From a virus: a stretch of DNA of 64,000 nt. Made by a program: the position numbers and the translations under genes. The stretch is taken from positions 1 to 64,000 of IMG/VR virus record IMGVR_UViG_3300025133_000029. One strand, given 5' to 3'. Shown in pieces: positions 14,176 to 23,738 of the stretch (position 1 is its first letter; every line of letters starts with the position of its first letter). The notes beneath the pieces were generated by a model. That model saw nothing but the letters and a program-made list of their open reading frames with translations. It made no database searches and was not told the origin of the DNA.

Positions 14176-17100
14176 ATGAAGAGTAAACTACCTCAGCCCC
14201 CATTGCCACAGCCTCCTCCGTCATTAGAGGCAACAGCCCACTCTCTTCCTCTTGTTCCTTTGTCGCCTCATTCAGTACCTCCGGAGATGCCTGTTTTTAT
14301 ATCGGCGAATATTCCGGGGTCTGGTAATTCCTTGCCTGTACCGAGCGGAGGAACGGATGGAATGGTTGGTGGGGCGCAACTGGCTAGGAATTCGGTTCAC
14401 CATTTCCCAACACAGCCAGTGGTGGATACCCCATCGCTTAGAGTCGCACCGACATTGCCAGAAAATGTTTGGGCAGAGCCAAAAGCTACAGCGAGTGTTT
14501 TGGATAAGTATCCTTTTCATAGTGAGGTTCAAGATGATATTTTGCGGCTTATGGCAACGAAAAAGCATTTTTCTCGAGCAGCTTTAGATTGGGTTAGACC
14601 TGGATATTTCGAAGGCGACGAGCGTCGAGCATTAGCAGCGACAATGTTAGACTTTTTTAAAGATTATGGATTTCCTCCAACCGAAGGGCAGATGTTCACA
14701 GAGTTGCAGCGGAGAGGGCAGCTTAGTGGTGAACTGAAGGAGAACTTAGAATCTTTAGTGGATAGTGTTTATCGTATTCCTCCAACAACACCAGACTATA
14801 CTGTGGAGGTAGTATCAGAGTTTGCAGAAACCCAGGCTTGGATTTCTGCAGTGTTACGTGCAGGCCCTCTCATCCGGCAAAGAAAATTTTCAGAGATGAA
14901 AAAAATAATGCGGGAAGCAGAGAATATTGGAGGGGTTCTTGAGACGGGCGGGACTTGGTTTTTTGAGGAAACCGAAGAGCGATCCCGACGCAGGAACGAT
15001 GAAGTGCATATTGCTTCTCGTATTATTCCGACAGGTGTTCCAGACCTGGATAGAATCATACGTTATGGTGGACCTGCTAAGGGAGAAGTAGGAATAGTAG
15101 TAGCCAGTACGGGCAAAGGCAAGTGCTTACGAGAAGACACTTGGCTGAGTGTGCCGGGAGGTTACAAACGTCTAGGAGACTTAATAAGAGAAGATATTGG
15201 ATTGGAAGATTTAGAAACAATATCTGAGGGATGGCATCAATTCAACAACCGACCGTTAGTATTTGATGCCAATGGTATTTGTCGTGAAATTGATAAATTC
15301 TATGCTAATGGAAACAAGATTTCTTATTCGGTGACAATGAGGGACGGGATGTCCTTAGTTGGAAGCTCGGAACATCCATTACTTGTAGTGAGGGATGGTA
15401 TCTGGACATGGATAACCATGTCCGAAATAAAAGAGGGAGATGTTGTTGCTTCTTTGCGTGATTCAAAACCTTTTGGTTTGAATTATGATAACGAGGTTTC
15501 GAATAATTTTAGCTTGGGTGGTGATTGGAATATTAGAAAGGGAAAGGAGAAGTTTACTCCTTTGCAGCGGTGGCCGACTAAAGGAAGTTCGGAACTGGCG
15601 GAATGGGTGTCCTTGTTGCTTGCAGAAGGTTATTATAATGCACCTCCAACGGCTCCCTATAGATTATCGTTTACAAATAAAGAAGATGTTCTGATAGATC
15701 GTTTTATATATCTATCACGAGAGTTATTTTCTTTGAATCTTCGGTCAGTTGCATCGGAGGATGGGAGTAAGGTTGTAATAATCGATAGCAAAGCTCTTGT
15801 TCGATATCTTTGTCTAATTGATATTCCTCCCGGACGATCAGCGGACAAGAGAGTACCTGCTTGGATTATGGACGGAGGGGAGGCAATACGGCGATCTTTT
15901 GTTTCAACTTTTTTTACGTGTGAATCGCATGTAAGAGATGACTTTTCGATAGAAATCTCGTCCGCGTCATCAGAAATGATAGAGCAGATACATCTGTTGC
16001 TTCTTTCTGATGGTATTTACTGTCGCTCGTTTGCAAAGCGTGGAACTGCGACAAATGGTCTAGATTTAGAACGTTTATATTTTCGTTTAATTGTTATGGG
16101 GAAAGAAAATCTAAGAAAATATAAGCAAATTGGCTTCATGTCGGGGAGCAATAAGTTTTTTGCTTTCCAAAAAGCATTACAAGCTCCAACATTTTCAAAC
16201 AGCTTAACGAATTTTAGAGATAAAATACATGGAGCACCATCGATATTAAGATCCATCAAGAAAAGAATACAAGAGATGGATTCAACTCCAGGAGGGAGAA
16301 TAAGGAGAGGGCTTGGATTATCGAATCGTCTAGGAAAGCGTATCAGTAATAATTTCAGAGCATCTATAGATCGGAATAGTGTTTCTTATGATTTCTGTTT
16401 GGAAATACTATCTGGATGCTCCAAAATTGAAGATGAGAAACTTCAAGGTTTATTGCAGGAGTTGAGATTATTAATTCGGTATAGAATGATTGAAGTTATA
16501 GATGTGCAAAGGACTCGGTGCTTTACCTATGACATAGAGGTCCCAGATTCTCATCATTTTATTGCCAATTCCTTTGTTTCACACAATTCGATCGCCCTTG
16601 GTCAGTTTGCTAGGAGAGGGGTCTGGGAAGGTGAAAATGTAGCTATTTTCTCTGGTGAGATGTCAGAAGAGAAATTCTCAGATCGTCTTGACGCAGCCTT
16701 CACAGGTTTGCGTATGAACGAGATTGGAAACGAAGAAGAGTTCCTTTCTCGCATGGAGATATTGCGCACACGTTTCAAGAAAAAGCTTTGGATTCGAAGG
16801 TTTCCAACAAAAGGTGCATCTATTGGGGATTTGAGAGCGTCGTTAGAGTCCATGAGGAGGGAAGGTTGGACTCCGGGTATGATTATTTTGGACTATGCAG
16901 CCTTAGTTAAGCCAGAGGTATCGAGAGATCAGAGGCATACCGAGATTCAGGAGATCCTTCAGGCTTTTAGGGGATTGTGTATTGATTTCGACGCAGTGGG
17001 TTGGACTGCACTTCAAGCATCTCGCCAAGGTGAGAAAGCATATATTATTAAGGGTGATCATGTTGCAACGTCTTGGGATAGTTTGGGGGATGCAGATTAT

Positions 17101-17247
17101 ATTTTCTCCATCAACATGACGGATGATGAGAAAGTCGCAAACCAGTTGCGTTTGTATATTATCAAAAACAGAGATGGGGATATGTCACGGATCACGATTG
17201 GTCCCTTGCAATCGGATTATGCGAGGATGTGTTTTGTTAAGATTTGA
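14176..17247 (+). CDS. DnaB-type replicative helicase, intein-containing
   Basis: Encodes a 1023-aa precursor, 535 aa after splicing. Residues 1-95 are Pro-rich; about 112-205 resemble the DnaB N-terminal helical domain. The P-loop A-S-T-G-K-G-K (310-316) is interrupted by an intein at residues 317-804. After splicing the loop continues as GK-SIALGQ. Downstream are FSGEMSEE (after Walker A), the Walker B IILDYAALV and TALQASRQG, typical of DnaB/RecA-like hexameric helicases. It would unwind DNA at the fork with the primase at 17636. SD AGGG upstream; palindrome copy 4 sits just before the gene. Confidence 0.9.
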   Translation: MKSKLPQPPLPQPPPSLEATAHSLPLVPLSPHSVPPEMPVFISANIPGSGNSLPVPSGGTDGMVGGAQLARNSVHHFPTQPVVDTPSLRVAPTLPENVWAEPKATASVLDKYPFHSEVQDDILRLMATKKHFSRAALDWVRPGYFEGDERRALAATMLDFFKDYGFPPTEGQMFTELQRRGQLSGELKENLESLVDSVYRIPPTTPDYTVEVVSEFAETQAWISAVLRAGPLIRQRKFSEMKKIMREAENIGGVLETGGTWFFEETEERSRRRNDEVHIASRIIPTGVPDLDRIIRYGGPAKGEVGIVVASTGKGKCLREDTWLSVPGGYKRLGDLIREDIGLEDLETISEGWHQFNNRPLVFDANGICREIDKFYANGNKISYSVTMRDGMSLVGSSEHPLLVVRDGIWTWITMSEIKEGDVVASLRDSKPFGLNYDNEVSNNFSLGGDWNIRKGKEKFTPLQRWPTKGSSELAEWVSLLLAEGYYNAPPTAPYRLSFTNKEDVLIDRFIYLSRELFSLNLRSVASEDGSKVVIIDSKALVRYLCLIDIPPGRSADKRVPAWIMDGGEAIRRSFVSTFFTCESHVRDDFSIEISSASSEMIEQIHLLLLSDGIYCRSFAKRGTATNGLDLERLYFRLIVMGKENLRKYKQIGFMSGSNKFFAFQKALQAPTFSNSLTNFRDKIHGAPSILRSIKKRIQEMDSTPGGRIRRGLGLSNRLGKRISNNFRASIDRNSVSYDFCLEILSGCSKIEDEKLQGLLQELRLLIRYRMIEVIDVQRTRCFTYDIEVPDSHHFIANSFVSHNSIALGQFARRGVWEGENVAIFSGEMSEEKFSDRLDAAFTGLRMNEIGNEEEFLSRMEILRTRFKKKLWIRRFPTKGASIGDLRASLESMRREGWTPGMIILDYAALVKPEVSRDQRHTEIQEILQAFRGLCIDFDAVGWTALQASRQGEKAYIIKGDHVATSWDSLGDADYIFSINMTDDEKVANQLRLYIIKNRDGDMSRITIGPLQSDYARMCFVKI
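15124..16587 (+). mobile_element. intein in DnaB P-loop, LAGLIDADG-like
   Basis: 488 residues. The N-terminal splice residue is Cys317, followed by LREDTWLSVPGG. The C-terminal end is HHFIANSFVSHN with Ser805 as the +1 residue, so all splicing residues are present. The GSSEHPLLVV block is the usual TxxH-type motif. Two degenerate LAGLIDADG-like stretches (LLLAEGYY and a later FVSTFFTCES) suggest a decayed homing endonuclease, because the second acidic motif is altered. Splicing is needed to rebuild Walker A. Confidence 0.9.
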
Positions 17248-17301
17248 TTTCGTGCAGCGTGTGCGTCTACAGTTCTTTTATTGGTAATTGAAATTGAAAT
17301 T

Positions 17302-17318
17302 TCTTTAGACTCTAAAGA
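17302..17318. repeat. 17-bp palindrome copy 5 (centre C)
   Basis: Perfect arms, between DnaB and the next gene, ending 25 nt before ATG 17344. Confidence 0.95.
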
Positions 17319-17343
17319 AATAACAAACAAAGAGGATTTTAGG

Positions 17344-17622
17344 ATGAGTAAAGATGTGAGAATAATGGAAATAGACTACAAGCTCCCGTATCGAATGGAG
17401 CTTAGCTTTTTGAATCCTTCTTCTACACAATGGATTCTTGATAAGATGGCGTTTATTAAGAAAAGTTTGCGCAGTTTAGGAGGAGGCTTAGATCCAATTC
17501 CTGTAGGAAAGAAGCCGTGGAATATTCGCAGAGTTGGGAAGAAAATCTTATTTTCCTTCACTTATAAGTATATGAAAGCGGTTTCTTTCGTAGATGTGCC
17601 AGAAACCCTAGAAGAGAATTGA
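17344..17622 (+). CDS. hypothetical small basic protein
   Basis: Encodes 92 aa from ATG 17344 behind GAGGATTTTAG. A longer frame from 17281 would translate the palindrome as SLDSKE, but lacks an SD. The protein is Lys/Arg-rich with several aromatic residues. It lies between helicase and primase genes, 13 nt before the primase, so a replication role is possible. No family recognised. Confidence 0.7.
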   Translation: MSKDVRIMEIDYKLPYRMELSFLNPSSTQWILDKMAFIKKSLRSLGGGLDPIPVGKKPWNIRRVGKKILFSFTYKYMKAVSFVDVPETLEEN

Positions 17623-17635
17623 GGGAAGCAAGACG

Positions 17636-18721
17636 ATGCTTGATGTAGTGCGCCTATTTAGGGACTATGGGGTAAAATACTCCCGTACTACAGTGGATGC
17701 TCTGCAGGTCAAGATAAAATGTCCAGAGTGCAATGGGAAAGATAAACTCTGGGTTTGCTTAGACAGAGACCAGTACTATTGTCATAAGTGCGAGTGGACT
17801 CCATACACAGTCCAGGCTTTTTTGCGAAGTACTTTGGGTTTATTTGGCCTTGAGCTTGTTCGTGTGGAGCATGAGTATCAACGGACCTTGGATGTAGCCG
17901 ATCTAGAAGCACATCTCGCAGAAGAGATGAATAATCTGAGACAATCGTTAGGCTTTACCGAAGAGTCTGGGCAAAATGATTCGGGTAGGGGACGTCAAAG
18001 AAGCTCTAGAGCTATGACCAAGATAGAATGGCCAGAGCATTTTACTCCTTTGGGTGATATACGAATTCCACGAATCAATGAGTATGCACTTTCTCGAGGG
18101 TTTTCTTGGGATGAGATGTGTCGCCTTGGTTTTGGGGGATGTTTTGGGGGGAAACTTCGAGGTTATCTAATAATTCCTTCCTTAGAGGGGGGTGTTCTCA
18201 AGTTTTGGCAAGGAAGAGATGCTTGGGGTAGGGAAAATGTTCCCCGATATAAAACACCATCTGGAGCTTCCAACACACTATCGTTGTTTAATATCGATGA
18301 AGCATCGCACCATGAGGTTGTTGTTGTTTGTGAGGGTGTTTTTTCGGCTATGAGGGTTGGGCCAGACGCAGTCGCCACATTCGGTAACAAACTATCATTG
18401 GAACAAATAGAGATGCTACGTCGAAGAGGGGTTCGACACATCGTTATCTTTTTTGATCCCGATTCTTGGTATGTTCCAAAGTCTGTTAGACAAAGAAAAA
18501 ATGGACATAGGGCAAAACCACCTATTCAATCTGTTTTAGATCGATGTTTGGGGCGTTTTGATACTATTCGAGTAGTAGAGTCTTCGCGATATAGTAGTAG
18601 TCATGATCCGGATGATTGGGGAACTGCCAATAGTCGCCATTTGGTTTCTTCAGGAACGGGGTTATATTCTCCGATAGACATAGGGGAAATGTTGCTTCGA
18701 CGACCACCACCATCTGATTGA
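17636..18721 (+). CDS. DnaG-type DNA primase
   Basis: Encodes 361 aa; ATG after GAGGGAAGCAAGACG. An N-terminal zinc ribbon starts at C29-P-E-C32, with a second pair YCHKC near residue 50. A Toprim domain spans about 225-330 with VVVCEGVFSAM (catalytic Glu) and IFFDPD (the DxD metal site). The link between them (about 105-220) corresponds to the primase N-terminal catalytic part but is short. It makes RNA primers for lagging-strand synthesis with the DnaB-type helicase upstream. It is shorter than bacterial DnaG because the helicase-binding C-terminal domain is missing. Confidence 0.85.
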   Translation: MLDVVRLFRDYGVKYSRTTVDALQVKIKCPECNGKDKLWVCLDRDQYYCHKCEWTPYTVQAFLRSTLGLFGLELVRVEHEYQRTLDVADLEAHLAEEMNNLRQSLGFTEESGQNDSGRGRQRSSRAMTKIEWPEHFTPLGDIRIPRINEYALSRGFSWDEMCRLGFGGCFGGKLRGYLIIPSLEGGVLKFWQGRDAWGRENVPRYKTPSGASNTLSLFNIDEASHHEVVVVCEGVFSAMRVGPDAVATFGNKLSLEQIEMLRRRGVRHIVIFFDPDSWYVPKSVRQRKNGHRAKPPIQSVLDRCLGRFDTIRVVESSRYSSSHDPDDWGTANSRHLVSSGTGLYSPIDIGEMLLRRPPPSD

Positions 18722-18738
18722 TATTTGGAGTGTTATTT

Positions 18739-19203
18739 ATGGAGTTCTGTGATAATTGTGGGATAATGTTGTCGGGAATGGGCTCTATACTCGGAAACAC
18801 TGGTAGAATTAGATCGATGCAGGCCCTGCACCAGACACGTTGTTTTTGTCGAACAGATTTGGATGGGTTGGAAGATCTTCTCCAACGATGTCGTCGGGGG
18901 CTCGATGACATGATGGAGGAGATCCTTCCTGGTGTTGCGACTAACAAAAGAACGGTTGACAGGATTTTGGATGAGTTACCAAATGATAATCCCATTCGGA
19001 CAGAGATGCAGCAACGATTTGCTTATATCACTCGATTGCGCGAAGAGATATTGAAGCGAAAAAAGGCAATACAAAAACTACAAGCAAGTGAAGGAGAAGG
19101 AGAAGAAGATTTTAATTTAGATGACTTCTTGGATCACGAAAAGGGTTCTGATGGTGGATTGGGTTCTTTTTTGCGAAGCCGTTCAAATAGAAGAATTAAA
19201 TAG
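18739..19203 (+). CDS. hypothetical protein with N-terminal Cys motif and coiled coil
   Basis: Encodes 154 aa from ATG 18739. It opens with MEFCDNCG, a zinc-ribbon half whose second pair may be the CFC near residue 35. Residues about 45-120 are helical and probably coiled coil (LREEILKRKKAIQKLQ). The C-terminus is acidic then basic. It sits 17 nt after the primase. No recognised family. Confidence 0.7.
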   Translation: MEFCDNCGIMLSGMGSILGNTGRIRSMQALHQTRCFCRTDLDGLEDLLQRCRRGLDDMMEEILPGVATNKRTVDRILDELPNDNPIRTEMQQRFAYITRLREEILKRKKAIQKLQASEGEGEEDFNLDDFLDHEKGSDGGLGSFLRSRSNRRIK

Positions 19204-19271
19204 TTCGTAGTCTTTCTTTCTTCTTTGTTTTCTGTGTTTATATTTGGTTTTCTTGTAGAGGGCTTTGCACA

Positions 19272-20582
19272 ATGAGTATGAATGATTCTGAAGTCGGTGA
19301 ATTTGAGAATTCTCGGTTGGTTAGTGACTACGAACAAGATGTACTAGATGATGAAGTGGGTGTTTCTGATGAAGACTCTGAATATACAGAGTCTTTGTTT
19401 TTATTAGATGGTCGGAGTGCAAGTCTTTCTCGAGAGGTGCGCTATACATCAGAAGGTTTGGCAAAATGCAGGTTGTGTGGGTATGCAGCAGCCGACTTAT
19501 CGAATCACATCCGAGAAAAGCATAAAATAGAAAGGAGTGTTGGGGACGCTGTAGGCATAGAGATAGATCCTGTTTCTGATTATCAAAGGCGTCACGCAGG
19601 ATGGCCAATTTATGGTGAGCGGATTGGTGATGCGGGTAGTCTTGTTTATAGAAGCAGGCCACGAAAGAGTTTTTCTGTTTTGGAACAGTTTGGCTTTTTT
19701 TGGAATGAACGATCCAAGAGGGATAAAATGGTTTTGGGGTATGAGTATCCTGGCCCCTACACGCCGCCCATCGACCCTAATTATGTTTTTCCAAAGGAGG
19801 CAACACAAGACATCCTGTTGGGGTTCAATCTTCGGGACAGAATCAAGATTGTGGGGCATTCAGGGACAGGAAAAACGAGTCTAGTTGAACAAATATGTGC
19901 TCGTCTTGGATACAATTATGCTCGTATCAATATGGATGGATCTATAGAGCGTCCCGAGCTTCTTGGTCACTACATTATGACTGAGACGGGTGGAATGATT
20001 TTTAATTACGGCATGCTCCCACGAGCTATGGTTTTGCCGGGGACAATAATTGTTTTAGATGAATGGGACACAATGGGTGGTGTTGCATTTGTCTTGCAGC
20101 GTGTTCTGGAGGAAGCGGGTCAGCTTCAGATGTTGGAACGTGGTGAAGAAATCATAACGCTGCACGATGAGAATGTGTTCGTTGCTACATCAAACACCAC
20201 AGGGTTTGGTGATGAAGATGGTCTGTACACTGCAGGGACTTCAACACAGAATTTCTCGCAGATTCGTCGATTCACAATGAATATTGAGTTGGATTACTTG
20301 CCTCGTGAAAAAGAATTGGAGTTGTTGCAGAAGACGTATCCACGGCTTAAGAAAAGGGTTGCGGAGGCGTTGATTGAGTGTGTCTCTTTGATACGAAGTG
20401 GCTTTGTGAACGATCGTCGTTTCTTGGTGCCCTTGACGGTGGCGGATACACTCAACTGGGCGCAGAAAACAATAAGGCTGGGAAATCCAATGCGTGCTGC
20501 GAGGTTATCCTTTATCAACAGACTCCCTCCTTTAGAGAGACCAAAGTGGGAAGATGTTATTAGTCGAGTGTTTGTTGTCTAA
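19272..20582 (+). CDS. CobS-like AAA+ ATPase (MoxR group)
   Basis: Encodes 436 aa. A C2H2/zinc-ribbon-like finger CRLCGY...H lies near residues 66-84. Walker A is G195-H-S-G-T-G-K201-T202, Walker B is IIVLDEWD near 262, and sensor 1 is in VFVATSNTTG. The PELLGHY and GTIIVLDEWD segments match the CobS/MoxR type. In bacteria CobS and CobT form the cobalt chelatase chaperone complex. Phage pairs exist without the chelatase subunit and their role is unknown. The stop overlaps the CobT-like ATG in TAATG. Confidence 0.85.
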   Translation: MSMNDSEVGEFENSRLVSDYEQDVLDDEVGVSDEDSEYTESLFLLDGRSASLSREVRYTSEGLAKCRLCGYAAADLSNHIREKHKIERSVGDAVGIEIDPVSDYQRRHAGWPIYGERIGDAGSLVYRSRPRKSFSVLEQFGFFWNERSKRDKMVLGYEYPGPYTPPIDPNYVFPKEATQDILLGFNLRDRIKIVGHSGTGKTSLVEQICARLGYNYARINMDGSIERPELLGHYIMTETGGMIFNYGMLPRAMVLPGTIIVLDEWDTMGGVAFVLQRVLEEAGQLQMLERGEEIITLHDENVFVATSNTTGFGDEDGLYTAGTSTQNFSQIRRFTMNIELDYLPREKELELLQKTYPRLKKRVAEALIECVSLIRSGFVNDRRFLVPLTVADTLNWAQKTIRLGNPMRAARLSFINRLPPLERPKWEDVISRVFVV

Positions 20583-22591
20583 TGAGAAGAAGACCTCGGG
20601 ACTTGTCGAGACGTGTTGCCAGAGATCGCACAAATCCTCTTTTGAATAGACTGATAACGGTTGCTCGAGTTTTCTCTGATCGATATGATTTAGAAATCGT
20701 CTTTTCTGGCAACGAGTGTTATACAGACGGGAGAAAGATAGTCCTCCCATCGATTGCTCCGGATGCTCCAGAAGAAGAACAGGAAATCATACACGGTCAC
20801 CTTGATCATGAGGTGGCTCATATTATTGAGAGTGACTGGTTCGATGTTCATTTTCTAGAAACAGGGGTGACTAACTTATTTGGTCAGACCATAGAAGATC
20901 TTCGTGTAGATTATAAGATAGGCCAGAGATGGAGGGGGTGTTGGCAGAATCGCATGAAAACAGTGCGCTATATGTCTCTAAATTATATATTCCCTGGATG
21001 GAATATAATAGAGGCAGTGCACAGACTGAGCCTCGCTGTTTACTACAAATCCTTAAATGATAGTGAGTTGCTAAAGGCTTTTCCTGATCAGGAGTTATTG
21101 AAGAAATTATCGCCTTTAAGTGCAGTTCTATCTTTATATAAAGATTTTCCAAGCACTAAGTATTCTGTGGCTTTGGCAGTTGAAATAATAAAATTATTAG
21201 GTTTAGAGCCAGACGAACCATACGAAGAAATTCCTGACTTTGACGCGATTTCAAAGAAGGTTCAAGATGATGTAGACTTTGCGATGAGTAGAGGTGGGGG
21301 AGTTGCAGGAAGTGATGTTTGTGATGTGAATTCTTCCAACAGTGTAATGTTGGAAGAGGATGATTTCTCCGATATTGTGGAACCTGCAGATAGTGGAGTA
21401 AGTGGCTCAACATCTGATGAAACAGATGGTGATTCAGAGAAAGGTGGGATTGAGGGTGAAGAAAAAACGAAAAATGAATATAAGGACGACAGTGATGATT
21501 CTTTGGGTGACTTATCGGATAATGAGGATGCAGATGACGGAGAGAAGGATTTAGATGAGTTACACGAACATATAGAGGATGAATACAGTGTTGCTCCAGG
21601 AGACTCTCCACAAACAACTCAGCCTTGGCCTTTATCCATAGACTCTCAGAGAGAAATCGTAAAGCAATCGGTTTCTGTTTTTGAACATTTCAGGACTGAT
21701 GAATCTGATTTTTATTGTCCATATACAACGGATGGCGATTTTTGCGAGATAATGCCTGACGGAGAGTTCTCTTGGTTTACTTCAGAGCGAGGAATAGCTA
21801 AGCAAACTTGTAATGTGGCTCTGCGGTATTTGCGAATGAGTCTAATGGGTAAAAAGAAAAGCTTTTGGGAGAGGGGGCATCATACAGGAAGAATTCATCC
21901 TCCCGATCTTCACAAGCTAATTATCGGTAAGAATCCTAGAGTGTTCAAACGGCGTGTCACAAGAGAAGCAATAAAGGCTCGTGTGTCATTAGTAATAGAT
22001 GTTTCTGGTTCGATGTGCGGAGGGCGAATATTAGCGGCTCGTCGCGCAGCTATTGTTTTTGGAGAGCTTTGTCACAGTGTGGGAGTTCCTTTTGAAGTGT
22101 GTGCATTCACTACAGACTCCTCTATGTCTCGTAATAGATGGAGTTCTGTTAGTGAGGAGGAGCAGAAGCGGTATACAAGGTGGGGTAATTTAAGATTTGA
22201 AATCTATAAAACATTTTCTGAGGATTGGATAAGGGTTGGACATCGTTTGCAGAATATGGAGGCTCAGGAACACAACTACGATGGAGAGGCCCTGTTATTG
22301 GCCGCAAAGAGGCTCCTAGCCTCTTCTTGTCCCGGTGAGCGATTGATTATGCTTAAGATGTCAGATGGAAGACCCCAGCAAGCTATAGGACCTTGTCAAC
22401 CGCATCATCAATGGTTCTTGCGTCATGTGATTGAAGAAGTTGGAAAAATGGGGATCAGTTTGGTCGGGATGGGGATTCAAAGCGAGGCGATTCATGAATA
22501 CTATGATGATGCGGTGTATGTAGAAAATCCTTATGATTTAAGTGAGGTCGAGTTGAAAAAAATGAGGGAACTGCTTCAGGAAAAGAAGTAG
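20582..22591 (+). CDS. CobT-like protein with HExxH and vWA domain
   Basis: Encodes 669 aa, translationally coupled to the CobS-like gene. The N-terminal domain carries H76-E-V-A-H80 in a DHEVAHIIE context, a zinc-protease-like motif known in CobT-type proteins. A middle linker (about 255-345) is strongly acidic with Asp/Glu/Ser runs. The vWA domain has the MIDAS D473-V-S-G-S-M. With the AAA+ partner it probably forms a metal-dependent remodelling complex. The vWA head binds the target and the ATPase ring pulls. Target unknown. Palindrome copy 6 starts 4 nt after the stop. Confidence 0.85.
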   Translation: MRRRPRDLSRRVARDRTNPLLNRLITVARVFSDRYDLEIVFSGNECYTDGRKIVLPSIAPDAPEEEQEIIHGHLDHEVAHIIESDWFDVHFLETGVTNLFGQTIEDLRVDYKIGQRWRGCWQNRMKTVRYMSLNYIFPGWNIIEAVHRLSLAVYYKSLNDSELLKAFPDQELLKKLSPLSAVLSLYKDFPSTKYSVALAVEIIKLLGLEPDEPYEEIPDFDAISKKVQDDVDFAMSRGGGVAGSDVCDVNSSNSVMLEEDDFSDIVEPADSGVSGSTSDETDGDSEKGGIEGEEKTKNEYKDDSDDSLGDLSDNEDADDGEKDLDELHEHIEDEYSVAPGDSPQTTQPWPLSIDSQREIVKQSVSVFEHFRTDESDFYCPYTTDGDFCEIMPDGEFSWFTSERGIAKQTCNVALRYLRMSLMGKKKSFWERGHHTGRIHPPDLHKLIIGKNPRVFKRRVTREAIKARVSLVIDVSGSMCGGRILAARRAAIVFGELCHSVGVPFEVCAFTTDSSMSRNRWSSVSEEEQKRYTRWGNLRFEIYKTFSEDWIRVGHRLQNMEAQEHNYDGEALLLAAKRLLASSCPGERLIMLKMSDGRPQQAIGPCQPHHQWFLRHVIEEVGKMGISLVGMGIQSEAIHEYYDDAVYVENPYDLSEVELKKMRELLQEKK

Positions 22592-22595
22592 AAAA

Positions 22596-22612
22596 TCTTT
22601 AGAGTCTAAAGA
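22596..22612. repeat. 17-bp palindrome copy 6 (centre G)
   Basis: Perfect arms flanked by GAAAA/TTTTC, 4 nt after the CobT-like stop codon. It is the only copy followed by a long gap (261 nt) before the next large gene. Confidence 0.95.
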
Positions 22613-22680
22613 TTTTCTCGGGTAATTGTTATTTTTCTTGAGTCACATGAATCGGGATGCTAGAGAAATGTGAGGTTTCT

Positions 22681-22755
22681 ATGAAAACTTGCCGGTTTTG
22701 GCGATGTTTCCCCTTGAAGATGTCCGGTTTTCGAGGTATTATGCTAGGTAAATGA
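22681..22755 (+). CDS. possible 24-aa Cys/Arg-rich peptide
   Basis: An ATG preceded by GTGAGGTTTCT opens a 24-codon frame (MKTCRFWRCFPLKM...), ending where terminator-like hairpin 22750-22775 begins. The SD is fair, but the frame is short and could be chance. It lies in the 261-nt gap between the CobT-like and sigma-like genes. Confidence 0.25.
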   Translation: MKTCRFWRCFPLKMSGFRGIMLGK

Positions 22756-22775
22756 TCTAAAAGTGATCATTTTTT
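22750..22775 (+). terminator. probable intrinsic terminator after CobST
   Basis: AAATGATC (22750-22757) pairs perfectly with GATCATTT (22765-22772), followed by further T. The stem is AT-rich and therefore weak. A TATAAT-like box (22803-22808) follows before the sigma-like gene; no good -35 box was found. Confidence 0.5.
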
Positions 22776-22872
22776 CCCATAAAGCTATTATTTCTGCATA
22801 GATATAATTTCATATTTCTTGGCTTTGGGGTTTCTTAGAGTTCATTTTGTTTTGGCTAAGGAGGACTGAGAA

Positions 22873-23736
22873 ATGGATAAGGGTGGCGTATACGACCTTC
22901 TTTTGGGTGAGTCTCTTGTAGCAGCAACTTTGGGTGTGGGAATTGATGTTTCTGCCGAAGGAAGTCAATCATTTTCAGATCTTTGTGTAGATGATGTTTC
23001 AGATGTATTTATTTGTGAATCTTCTCTTGATATCCCGGATTGGGATAAAAATGGTATGTATGAAGAGTTTAGAAGAAATTATGCAAATTGGTTCAAAAAG
23101 CATGCTTACTCTGTAGCAGAGGGATCTCGGGGTTTTGCAGCCTTTGATGATGTGTTACAAGAAATCGAAATCAAGGTTTGGCTTGTTATGATGCAAGATG
23201 GCCGTTGTTTTGATGGTCGATGCAAGACGAGGGTTGATGTTTTTAACTATGTTCTTAGATCCGTTAGTAACTTTTTGTCTTCTATGGTTAGAGGGTTTGG
23301 TCAAAAGGCTTGGGGACGAACTGATGTTGGGCTTGGTATTCGTCGGGGCAAAGACGGAGATACAAAAGAGTCTCAGGATACTTGTGCTTACTTGGGAGCA
23401 GACAACAGAACAGAGGAGCGCTACGAGGCACGGGAGTCGCTGAAAAGGCTGTTAGCCTATGCAGAAAAGAAAGAAGAAGAAGAGGCATATTTGATTGCCA
23501 GGATTATTCGAAACCTTGCAGATCCTTGCAGGCCGCTCCTTAACTTTATTCGTCGATATGAAGAGGAAATTGAGCGTCAGTCTTTAGAAGAAGGGCAGTC
23601 AGACAGCAGCAAGAAGAACTTTGGAAGTCGAGGTGTGGAGATTGCTTCGCAGGAGGCGTATGCCAAGTATATTGGATGTTCTTGGCGTTACGTGAAGCTG
23701 GTTTTAGAAGAAGCAAGGATAGAGTTAGGTATGTAA
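22873..23736 (+). CDS. sigma-factor-like protein
   Basis: Encodes 287 aa; ATG after AAGGAGGACTGAGAA. Residues about 65-140 (FDDVLQEIEIKVWLVMM...FNYVLRSVSNFLSSM) resemble sigma-70 region 2. The last 40 residues (EAYAKYIGCSWRYVKLVLEEAR) resemble a region 4 helix-turn-helix. The middle part is acidic. Phages use such proteins to redirect host RNA polymerase to late promoters. It lies after a terminator and probably has its own promoter. Similarity is weak and positional, so the call is tentative. Confidence 0.5.
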   Translation: MDKGGVYDLLLGESLVAATLGVGIDVSAEGSQSFSDLCVDDVSDVFICESSLDIPDWDKNGMYEEFRRNYANWFKKHAYSVAEGSRGFAAFDDVLQEIEIKVWLVMMQDGRCFDGRCKTRVDVFNYVLRSVSNFLSSMVRGFGQKAWGRTDVGLGIRRGKDGDTKESQDTCAYLGADNRTEERYEARESLKRLLAYAEKKEEEEAYLIARIIRNLADPCRPLLNFIRRYEEEIERQSLEEGQSDSSKKNFGSRGVEIASQEAYAKYIGCSWRYVKLVLEEARIELGM

Positions 23737-23738
23737 CA

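Noticed and set aside
17281-17343. N-terminal extension of the 17344 gene through the palindrome
   Set aside because: No SD for the upstream start, while ATG 17344 has GAGG at good spacing.
21156-21617. 153-aa - strand frame, His/Pro/Leu-rich
   Set aside because: It is the reverse of the acidic linker of the CobT-like gene. The composition follows from the Asp/Glu codons, and there is no SD.
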